Shown here in pieces: positions 48,740 to 56,474 of a DNA stretch of 64,000 nt. The notes under the pieces were generated by a model, which was given only the letters and a program-made list of their open reading frames with translations, was not told where the DNA came from and searched no databases. The translations under genes and the position numbers were made by a program. How positions within the stretch are numbered: the first letter of the stretch is position 1; each line of letters begins with the position of its first letter. The stretch comes from Cryptosporidium bovis (lineage: Eukaryota > Apicomplexa > Conoidasida > Eucoccidiorida > Cryptosporidiidae), in contig VHIT02000011.1 of the NCBI GenBank assembly GCA_009768925.2, positions 62,001-126,000 of the forward strand. Direction: 5' to 3'.

Positions 48740-49681
48740 ATGGCTTTCGTTAAGGTTTTGAAAAATAAGGCTTACTATAGCCGATACCAGGTCAAGCCAC
48801 GCAGAAGACGTGAAGGTAAGACAGATTATCAAGCTCGTCGTGCAATGATATCTCAAGACAAAACAAAGTACAATTCACCGAAATATCGTTTTGTAGTTAG
48901 AATGACAAATAAGAGAGTGATCTGTCAAATAATAATAGCAACAATAGAAGGAGACAGAGTAATATGTTCAGCAGATTCAACTGAATTACCTAGATATGGA
49001 ATTCCAGTTGGATTGGCAAACTTCTCTGCAGCATATTGTACAGGTTTATTATGTGCAAGACGTGTATTGAAGCAATTAGATATGGACAAGATATTTACAG
49101 GTGTAGGTGAGATTACAGGTGATGACTATCATGTAGAGGAAGAAGCAGATGAGAGGAGGCCATTTAAATGCATTCTCGACGTAGGACTCACAAGAACTAC
49201 ATGTGGTAACCGTGTTTTTGCTGCAATGAAAGGTGCTACTGATGGTGGGATCTATATACCACATTCTCCAAATAGATTCCCTGGATTTACAAAGGGTGAA
49301 AATGGAGCTGAAGACTCGTTTGATGCTGAAGCCTTGAAAGATCGCATTCTAGGAAAACATGTCTCTAATTACATGAATGAAATGAAAGCTGATGACCCGG
49401 AGAAATATAAGAGTCATTTTTCGCAATACATAAAAGCAGGTATTACTGCTGACAAATTGGCGGACATGTACAAAAATGCAGTTAAGGCGATTCATGCAGA
49501 TCCAACACATAAAGGAAAGCAAAAGAGAACTGTAAACAGAACTCGTGTTGGAAACACCATAAAGACTGATAAATCTCAATATGTTAGACATATTAAATTA
49601 ACTTGTGAACAAAGAAAAGAGAGAGTTCAAAAGAAGATTCAACTTGTTGCTCAGATGGCTGCTGAACAAGATGATGAATAA
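48740..49681 (+). CDS. RPL5: 60S ribosomal protein uL18 (RPL5)
   Basis: 313 aa. uL18 binds 5S rRNA and, with uL5, delivers it to the assembling large subunit. The start AFVKVLKNKAYYSRYQVKPR then RRREGKTDYQARRAM is the eukaryotic RPL5 signature. SPKYRFVVRMTNKRVICQI and GLLCARRVLKQLDMD follow, then GAxDGGIYIPHSPNRFPGF and a basic C-terminal part with RVGNTIKTDKSQYVR. Length is typical. Its GC-richer codon use suggests high expression. A TTA trinucleotide run lies just after the stop, at about 49711-49733. Confidence 0.97.
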   Translation: MAFVKVLKNKAYYSRYQVKPRRRREGKTDYQARRAMISQDKTKYNSPKYRFVVRMTNKRVICQIIIATIEGDRVICSADSTELPRYGIPVGLANFSAAYCTGLLCARRVLKQLDMDKIFTGVGEITGDDYHVEEEADERRPFKCILDVGLTRTTCGNRVFAAMKGATDGGIYIPHSPNRFPGFTKGENGAEDSFDAEALKDRILGKHVSNYMNEMKADDPEKYKSHFSQYIKAGITADKLADMYKNAVKAIHADPTHKGKQKRTVNRTRVGNTIKTDKSQYVRHIKLTCEQRKERVQKKIQLVAQMAAEQDDE

Positions 49682-50574
49682 TTAACAATATCTATTTAAG
49701 ATAACTATTTGTTATTATTATTATTATTATTATCATTTTCATTTCATTAGAGACCTAGTACTATTCATTTCTAGGTTTATAACACATACAACACAGTAGA
49801 ATAGATACAAATAACAATGAATATCATCTTTATTCACTTCCATGATGTTTTATCTTGCTTTTTATCCTTGCTCTTTTTATCTTACTTTGGTTACTCCAGG
49901 TATTAATGATTGTGGGGATTTGAATACGAATTTTGCCATCTCGTCCATCATGTGTTGGTGTTGGCGAGTCAATACTTAACTTGCGGTGTATAGGCTGACT
50001 ATATTTGTATTCAACACAGATCTGTTGCAAAATAGTTCTGAAAGGCTCGAATTATCGCTTTTTACTGTTATTCATCTCTAAATACATAGAAGATTAATGC
50101 AAAAAATTGCATGTACTAGTTTACCCGCCTTCTAATGCTCAGTAATTAATGCCGGTATATAAAAATATTACGCCACTCTTGAAAATTAAGGCGAAGTGGA
50201 CTAAATGAATAATATATTTATTTATTTAGTAGTTGCTTAATTTAATAAATTAAGATTGAATATATTTATATATTAGAACAGCATTCGAAAGCAACTACAG
50301 GTGATAGTAGAGCTCAATTTTGAGGTTACTATTTAATGATAAAGCTGAGTTTTTTATATATTTTTCAATTAATAAAAATTAACTAGGAAATAAATAGAAA
50401 TTGAATTAACAGGAAGCAAATAAAATCATATTAATCAGAATATATAAATACATTAATTATTTTAATACGATAAACTAATTATTATTACTTTTCATTTTTA
50501 GAAATGATGTGATAACAAATATAAATTGAATAAGAAGAGTCCACGTTAATTAGTCATTGTAATTAAGTGCGATA
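49682..50574. other. intergenic with possible small minus-strand gene
   Basis: Includes a (TTA)n run at about 49711-49733 and a GC-raised segment at 49830-50030 (see the candidate gene). CGCC-containing patches at 50124-50130 and 50170-50175 resemble weak E2F half sites. The rest is AT-rich. Confidence 0.45.
49830..50112 (-). CDS. possible small two-exon gene, 72 aa, unknown
   Basis: The segment 50021-49830 is open for 63 codons and richer in G+C than its flanks (for example SIDSPTPTHDGRDGKIRI, then a Lys/Arg-rich tail). It has no ATG of its own. An exon 50112-50086 (ATG, 9 codons) followed by GTATTT and a 64-nt intron ending GCAACAG would join in frame to give 72 aa. The donor is not ideal, and the N-terminus would be hydrophobic. 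No family recognised. Chance openness is possible. Confidence 0.3.
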
Positions 50575-51561
50575 ATGATGAGTGAAGTAAGTGAAAATAT
50601 AGAGGATAAGAATTTTAATGTTACTTTTTCTTGTTATTCTGGAAATAATGCAAATAAAGATGAAAATAATGTTAAACAAAATGATAACCATACTCGAAAG
50701 GACGTTGATAGTAGTGAATATGGATTAGATTCAAGCAATAAGAACAGTAATGACGGTAGTTTTAAAGATGAGGAGTTCAAGATGTTTATGAGCGAAATAA
50801 TGAGTAGTGATATAAATAATAGTTTACAAAATAAAGCTAACAAAAATATTAAACAAGATATGAATAAAAAACAAAAGAATAAAAAGGCAAGAATATCAAA
50901 ATTGATATTAGAAGGGAAGTTGGATCAGGCAGTAAACGACTCAATCAATAAGGCAAATGCTCATGATGAAAAAGATGAGTACGAAGAGCACTTAACTGTC
51001 GGGACTTCAGAAGAGGAGATATATCGTATTACGTCGAGAATATTCACAAACTCATATGAAATATTAAATATACCTATAAACTCAGATGAATCAATAATAA
51101 ATAAAAAATACCGAAAATTGTCATTATTAATTCATCCAGATAAAACAAAACACAGCAAGGCAAGTGAGGCCTTTGATATATTGAATAAAGCATATCAAGA
51201 ATTACAAAAAGCAGAAAATAGAACTAAATACAAGAATGTATGGAAAAGGGCACATGAGATGGTTAAGAAAGAGTTAAAAAAAAATTCCGTAAATAATTTA
51301 AGTAAAAAGGAATTTAACATAAGAGTTATTGAAATGAGTGAAAAATTACTTAAAGATTTACAGGAAAAGAAAGAGTATAGCGAAAAATGTCTCATTGCCA
51401 ATCAGAGATTTGAACAAGAATTAAACAGAAAAAAGCTAGAGGAGGAGAAAGAAAGATATTTGAAAAGAAAAAAATGGAGTGAGTCTTTTGAAGAAAGGGC
51501 AATGGGATGGAGATGTTACAAAAAAAATAATTCAAAATTATTCAATTCCAGTGATAATTAA
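50575..51561 (+). CDS. J-domain protein, DNAJC8/SPF31-like
   Basis: 328 aa. J proteins stimulate Hsp70 ATPase. DNAJC8 is associated with the spliceosome. The N-terminal 150 residues are Asn/Lys-rich and disordered. The J domain (about 158-220) reads SYEILNIPINSDESIINKKY then RKLSLLIHPDKTK, with the essential HPD at about 187. The C-terminal half has the DNAJC8-type charged helix and the closing motif KRKKWSESFEERAMGWR, which matches the family's EREWQKNFEESRDxRVxSWR. No zinc finger or substrate-binding domain is present, so this is a class C J protein. Two adjacent ATGs (50575, 50578) could start it. Confidence 0.85.
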   Translation: MMSEVSENIEDKNFNVTFSCYSGNNANKDENNVKQNDNHTRKDVDSSEYGLDSSNKNSNDGSFKDEEFKMFMSEIMSSDINNSLQNKANKNIKQDMNKKQKNKKARISKLILEGKLDQAVNDSINKANAHDEKDEYEEHLTVGTSEEEIYRITSRIFTNSYEILNIPINSDESIINKKYRKLSLLIHPDKTKHSKASEAFDILNKAYQELQKAENRTKYKNVWKRAHEMVKKELKKNSVNNLSKKEFNIRVIEMSEKLLKDLQEKKEYSEKCLIANQRFEQELNRKKLEEEKERYLKRKKWSESFEERAMGWRCYKKNNSKLFNSSDN

Positions 51562-51707
51562 TTTACAACTATCATAATTCAAAAAAATTGAAATTTTCTT
51601 GAGAAAAAGTCGTCCCAAAAAATAGTTATAGCTAACTTAAATTAAAAACAATTATTATGTTATTCATTACGTAACTAATGTGAATAATGTTAGTAAAAAA
51701 TTTAAAT

Positions 51708-54107
51708 CTACAAAAATTGCACAGGTAGTGTGGAGTCTTCAATATTACATATTAAATTGCTTATTATTTCTTTGACTTTTTTATTATCTGGTATAGTTAA
51801 TATTAATTTTTCTGTATACAATACATTAACAATAATGTTGTTGTCAATAATACCTTGAAAATTATTTATTATGAAATGAAATTCATTATATTTATTTTTT
51901 TTATGACCATCTTGAATTTTAATGTTTTTCTCTTTGATTAACTTATAAACTTCGGGATGTATACCATCTTTGCATAATCCAAAACTATTTTCTATACAAG
52001 ATCTAAATGTATTGTATAAATCGATTTCTAGTAAATCGCTACTTTGTTTGTCATTCATAGAATGAATAAAATCTAATATTATAAATGAAAGTGTATCTAC
52101 AATCATATCTGACAAAAGAGAAGAATTCCACTCTATAATTAATTCATGGCTCGATTCTTTTTCATAATTGCCATTTTTATTATCATTATCATTGTTGAGT
52201 TCTAACTCTTTAATAATATAAAGTACTATTTCGTTATTGTACACATATAAAAACTCATTATTATAATCAACATCTTCAAATGACTTTTTGATTTCGTTCT
52301 TAAGATTCAGTAATAGTAATTCAGTGGATTCAATATTTTTAGGTAGCGGTATTCTGATTGTTTGTTCAATGTAAGATTTCTTTACATCTATAATTTTCGA
52401 TACCTCGTCAGGTTTGACCAATATGCTAGAATCAAATGGACGCATTATTAATAGTGAATCATCTATTAAAACTTCATTTTTCGACTTCTTTAGGTCATTC
52501 ACATTCTCTTCTTCTTCGTTATCATAATTATTATATTTATTTGTATCCTTCAACTCTAATTTATCCCTCTTTTTCTCATTTTTTGTTATCAATAAATTAC
52601 TATCACATAATTTGTTCAAGTCATCATTTATACTTCCAAAAACATTTACATTTTCTTGTGTTGGAAATGTTAAAGCTACTTTTTGTAATATTTCTGGTGC
52701 AAATACAGCTAATGATGGGGACAATTCCTTAAGTTTATCTTTTAATCTCTTACATTCACCTCTTTCACCATGAACTAGAATAACATTTGGTACCTTTAAG
52801 CTATTAATAAATTCTTGTGTTTGAGCAAAATCGGAATGAGCTGAAAAAGATATTTGATCAAATTTTGCTCTTAAAGGAACTAATTTATCATCTAATTGTA
52901 TCATTTCTGGTTCTTTTCTTAATTCATATGCCGGTGTACCCCTAACTGCATAACCTGTTAATATTATACCATTTCTTTTATCAGGTGCCCATATTTCAAA
53001 TATATCTCTAGACGTACCATTTTGTAACATTCCAGGTGCAGCCATGACAACACATGGGCCCGGGTTGTAAATGATATCTTTGATCTCATTTAATGAACTT
53101 ACTGTTCTAATATAATTAAATTGAAATGGATTTATACCCATGTCTGCTTGCTTTCTGACGTAATCACCACATTGATTTATGTAAGTTTCAAATACTCTCA
53201 TACACTTTATAGACATAGGTGACGCATATATAATAGGTACATTTTGTATAGAAGGCGTCTTCTCCCAATGTTCCTCTAATATTAATAATAATTCCTGCGC
53301 TCTACCAACTGCAAAAACAGGTAACAAACATTTACCTTTTCTTGTTATTATTGATTGCACGCCACCTATAAATCTCTTTTCTCTATCTAAACGTGGTTCA
53401 TGTATTCTGGTACCATATGTTGATTCACATATTAATACATGTACATCTATTGGCGGTATTTCTGCTCTTGGAACATGACGGTCGTCTTCTCTGCTATAAT
53501 CTCCAGTATAAAGTATTCTAACGCCACCTATTTCCACTAAAAACATACATGCTCCTAGTACATGTCCTGCACCATAACATGAAAATCTAATCCCATCTAG
53601 CTCAAATTGTTGTCTAAAATCTATAATTTCTGTCATATTAAGTGCTTTTTCTATGTCTTTTTCTGAATATAAATTTATACTTGATGATGGTCCCTCCTCT
53701 GATTCTATTGAGCCTGCAACTGAAAAACGATTCACTCTTGCATAGTCTTGCCATACCAATTTACATATTGCTTTTGTTGGTTCTGTCATAAAAACCTTTC
53801 CTTTAAAATCTGTCAGGCTTACAAAATATGGTGTTGCACCTGAATGATCTAAGTGAAAATGTGTAATTAAACATAAGTCTATAGTACTTACGTCCACTGC
53901 ATCAAATACCGGTAAAGAGCCTATTCCTGAGAATGCCGGATGTATCCCACAGTCAAACATTACCGAACGGCCCTTAAACGATGCTACTACACATGAACGC
54001 CCAACCTCACACCCTGCACCCAATACCTGTATATGCAATGTCTCACCTCCCAAATCTATAGACTGTTCCCTAACACCAGAATCCAATACTATTTCGGTAC
54101 AACTCAT
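51708..54107 (-). CDS. CPSF3: pre-mRNA 3'-end endonuclease CPSF73 (CPSF3/YSH1)
   Basis: 799 aa. CPSF73 cuts pre-mRNA before polyadenylation. The metallo-beta-lactamase domain has the zinc ligands HFHLDHSG (about 81-88), the His of GAGHVLGACMF, Asp in YTGDYSREDDRH and the His in the later SFSAHSDFAQT. A beta-CASP cap lies between them (about 205-390), with GPCVVMAAPGMLQNG. The C-terminal 300 residues are Asn/Lys-rich and include the CPSF73-specific tail domain. All active-site residues are present. In Cryptosporidium, CPSF3 is a known target of benzoxaborole compounds. The ATG at 54107 is first in frame. Confidence 0.96.
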   Translation of the reverse strand: MSCTEIVLDSGVREQSIDLGGETLHIQVLGAGCEVGRSCVVASFKGRSVMFDCGIHPAFSGIGSLPVFDAVDVSTIDLCLITHFHLDHSGATPYFVSLTDFKGKVFMTEPTKAICKLVWQDYARVNRFSVAGSIESEEGPSSSINLYSEKDIEKALNMTEIIDFRQQFELDGIRFSCYGAGHVLGACMFLVEIGGVRILYTGDYSREDDRHVPRAEIPPIDVHVLICESTYGTRIHEPRLDREKRFIGGVQSIITRKGKCLLPVFAVGRAQELLLILEEHWEKTPSIQNVPIIYASPMSIKCMRVFETYINQCGDYVRKQADMGINPFQFNYIRTVSSLNEIKDIIYNPGPCVVMAAPGMLQNGTSRDIFEIWAPDKRNGIILTGYAVRGTPAYELRKEPEMIQLDDKLVPLRAKFDQISFSAHSDFAQTQEFINSLKVPNVILVHGERGECKRLKDKLKELSPSLAVFAPEILQKVALTFPTQENVNVFGSINDDLNKLCDSNLLITKNEKKRDKLELKDTNKYNNYDNEEEENVNDLKKSKNEVLIDDSLLIMRPFDSSILVKPDEVSKIIDVKKSYIEQTIRIPLPKNIESTELLLLNLKNEIKKSFEDVDYNNEFLYVYNNEIVLYIIKELELNNDNDNKNGNYEKESSHELIIEWNSSLLSDMIVDTLSFIILDFIHSMNDKQSSDLLEIDLYNTFRSCIENSFGLCKDGIHPEVYKLIKEKNIKIQDGHKKNKYNEFHFIINNFQGIIDNNIIVNVLYTEKLILTIPDNKKVKEIISNLICNIEDSTLPVQFL

Positions 54108-54388
54108 TATTTCCTTTTTTTAAGTAAATGTATTAACGAGGTAATGTTATATTTCCTATTATGTATTTACGACTTACTTATTTTAAAATACCACATTTAT
54201 CTAATCAACATCTATCAAAAAGAAAAAAAAGTTGTGTACAAAAAAGTTTACTGTTTCTTTAACATATAACTACACTATATTCTCTCCTCTTATATCTAAG
54301 TGATAAAATGGTATTCAAATAAATAATTTGTTGTTTCAAAAATAAAAACCATTTATCTATTTAGTCAATTATTTTTATAAGAAATATA

Positions 54389-54505
54389 TCATCTAGTCGG
54401 CGCCGAAATTGTCGGGTACCGAGACGAGACGCGTTTGGTATAGATGTAAATGTAAAAATAGGCACCACACGCAATGAAATATGCACAGGATAGTAAACAA
54501 ACCAT
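54389..54505 (-). CDS. possible single-pass membrane microprotein (38 aa)
   Basis: ATG at 54505 to TGA at 54389-54391, 38 codons. The first 25 residues are hydrophobic with four Cys-containing positions (VCLLSCAYFIACGAYF), followed by a short polar, basic tail (TKRVSSRYPTISAPTR). The 3' half is encoded by GC-rich DNA, unusual for chance frames here. All three plus-strand frames are also locally open, because stops are rare in GC-rich DNA, so coding is unproven. In size it resembles small ER or mitochondrial membrane subunits, but no family match is seen. Confidence 0.3.
   Translation of the reverse strand: MVCLLSCAYFIACGAYFYIYIYTKRVSSRYPTISAPTR
54398..54405. promoter_or_regulatory. GC palindrome CGGCGCCG
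   Basis: Perfect 8-bp palindrome containing GGCGCC. It lies 290 bases upstream of CPSF73 and resembles the other E2F-like sites. Confidence 0.4.
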
Positions 54506-54581
54506 TAATTTTCCAATAAAGGCAAACTTTTTGATTATCATTTCTTAATTTAATTTAACACGATAAATGATAATTAATTAG

Positions 54582-55613
54582 TTACTGTTCATCGGTGGTT
54601 ACATTCACTTGTTTATACCTACCGATAGAAAACATATCAATATTGATATCTATATATTTAATAATTTGATTTATTGTGTTAACTATATCATTTTTTAAAT
54701 ATTTAACGATGATATAATCAATGGTTTGTTTATCGCAGTTACTACCATAATTATCAACGGAGGAAATGTTATAATTCCCAAATGAAACATTGCCAATAAT
54801 TTTTGGTATTTTAATAAATAGTCTCAATAGATGTTCAATCCCATATATTTCAGAATACTCTTTTTTAATGTACTTATCAAAATAACTCAGTTGATAAGTC
54901 TCAATATGATATAATAATCTTTTGCTCAATATATTATTAAACATTTTTAACAATATAACAATAACTTTTTTATTTATTTTAGTGTCTATATCATTATTTA
55001 TTTTTACTTTTTTTGTTCTTTGTGATTTTTTATGATAATTATCTTCTATACTCTTTAGATATCCATTTAATATCTGTTTTACACTTGGCTCCTTGGGTAA
55101 CATAACCACTTTACCACTTAATATTTCTTTATTATCTTCCAATAATATACTATATATTCTATTTGTATAATTAAACCATAAATCTTCCATATGACTGTAC
55201 TTTAATACTGATGTATTGTGTTCTTGTATATTGTTCAAATTAAATATTAATTTCTCAAATAATAGTTGATCTTTCTTTATCACATTTTTTAGTGTTTTTT
55301 GTATTTCAACGCTTTTTTGCCTTGTTTTTTCATTTATATCAAATATAAGTGACTCTGATTTCCATTCATTGTAGTTTCTGTTACAGTTGTGTTTGCTTGT
55401 GTTTTTGCTCTTTTGGCTATTTGTATACCCTATATAATATATCGGGTGCCATCCATTTGGGTGTATCTTAATTGATATATCTAATATCACCGCCTTCCAC
55501 AGTTGACCTTTCCATAATGAATATACCAGATCACCTATTTTGTACTTGTATACGACTTCATCCCTTGTCTTGTATGAGCGTACTTCCTGTACTATACTAT
55601 GTTCAAAATCCAT
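54582..55613 (-). CDS. MRG-domain chromatin protein, MRG15/EAF3-like
   Basis: 343 aa. MRG15/Eaf3 reads methylated histone H3 and is a subunit of NuA4-type acetyltransferase and Rpd3-type deacetylase complexes. The N-terminal chromo-barrel (about 18-85) reads YKIGDLVYSLWKGQLWKAVI and then YYIGYTNSQKS...NEWKSESLIFDI, as in MRG15. KTRQKSVEIQKTL links to the MRG domain (about 165-335), which has LPKEPSVKQILNGYLKSIED, LLYHIETYQLSYFDK and YGIEHLLRLFIKIPKII. An Asn-rich insert precedes the last helices. The MYST enzyme at 8.7 kb is its natural partner. The first ATG is used. Confidence 0.88.
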   Translation of the reverse strand: MDFEHSIVQEVRSYKTRDEVVYKYKIGDLVYSLWKGQLWKAVILDISIKIHPNGWHPIYYIGYTNSQKSKNTSKHNCNRNYNEWKSESLIFDINEKTRQKSVEIQKTLKNVIKKDQLLFEKLIFNLNNIQEHNTSVLKYSHMEDLWFNYTNRIYSILLEDNKEILSGKVVMLPKEPSVKQILNGYLKSIEDNYHKKSQRTKKVKINNDIDTKINKKVIVILLKMFNNILSKRLLYHIETYQLSYFDKYIKKEYSEIYGIEHLLRLFIKIPKIIGNVSFGNYNISSVDNYGSNCDKQTIDYIIVKYLKNDIVNTINQIIKYIDINIDMFSIGRYKQVNVTTDEQ

Positions 55614-56474
55614 TTATTGTTTCAATATTAGTCCTTCCATTAAACCTTTTTTAAGTATCACTAGTTAATGTAATATCTGCACATTTATTTATTTACTTAA
55701 TATCCCCCACATTTGCTATTTATTATAATATTTATATACTACGTTTGTCGCTGTAATTACAAGATATATTATTTAGTAAATGATCATAACATGAATAAAC
55801 ATGCTGTTTATTTATATTCATAGTATGTTCCCGCTAAATGTCCATTTTACTATAGTTACCTAAAAAATTAATTATTCAGCACTCAAATATAACTACGTAT
55901 TGTCTTTAATTAATAAAAAATATGTCAATTATTATTGGACAATTAACAAATAGTAATAATTAGACCAAACAAAGTTATTTATAAGTAATAAATTTCACTT
56001 TATTTTAAATTACAAATAATAATAATAACAAAAATTAAAATAGTTTAACATTGCTACAAATAATATTACAAAGGTACAAATATATATATACACTTACATC
56101 AGTACAAAATATATTCATATATGCCATGTATATATTAATTCCACTAACTTAATTCCGAAGATCAACTATTGAATTTCAACCTTAAAATAGGGAGAAGAAA
56201 TATAAAGTCATTGACAATTGGTTGATTATTTAAATATTTATTTATTTGGTTTTTTTAAGTGTAATCAATAGTTTATATAGCCTGGAACCTTTCTTTTTTC
56301 CTTAAATACCAAATACATTATTATAGATTTATAGATCAACTATATTATTTTGATTCCCTTTCTAAACTGAAATAAAATAAACGACAAAAAAGTAAATCAA
56401 AATACGAACTCATTTTATTTCCTGACTTTTTTTGTTGGTTAGAGGTGGTTGGCCTTGTTTATGCCAAATTAATT
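55614..56474. other. divergent intergenic region
   Basis: Shared by the MRG (minus) and HDAC (plus) genes. It holds an E2F-like TTCCCGCTAAA at 55828-55838. Otherwise AT-rich with short TA runs near 56083. No gene seen. Confidence 0.55.
55828..55838. promoter_or_regulatory. E2F-like element TTCCCGCTAAA
   Basis: The reverse complement TTTAGCGGGAA matches the site at 14861-14870. It lies about 215 bases upstream of the MRG gene. Confidence 0.5.

Larger units (their letters stand above)
54108..54581. other. intergenic with a GC-rich core
   Basis: Spacer between two minus-strand genes. Bases 54396-54440 are strikingly GC-rich (CGGCGCCG palindrome at 54398-54405, then TACCGAGACGAGACGCG). This core overlaps a 38-codon minus-strand ATG frame at 54389-54505. 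Confidence 0.5.
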
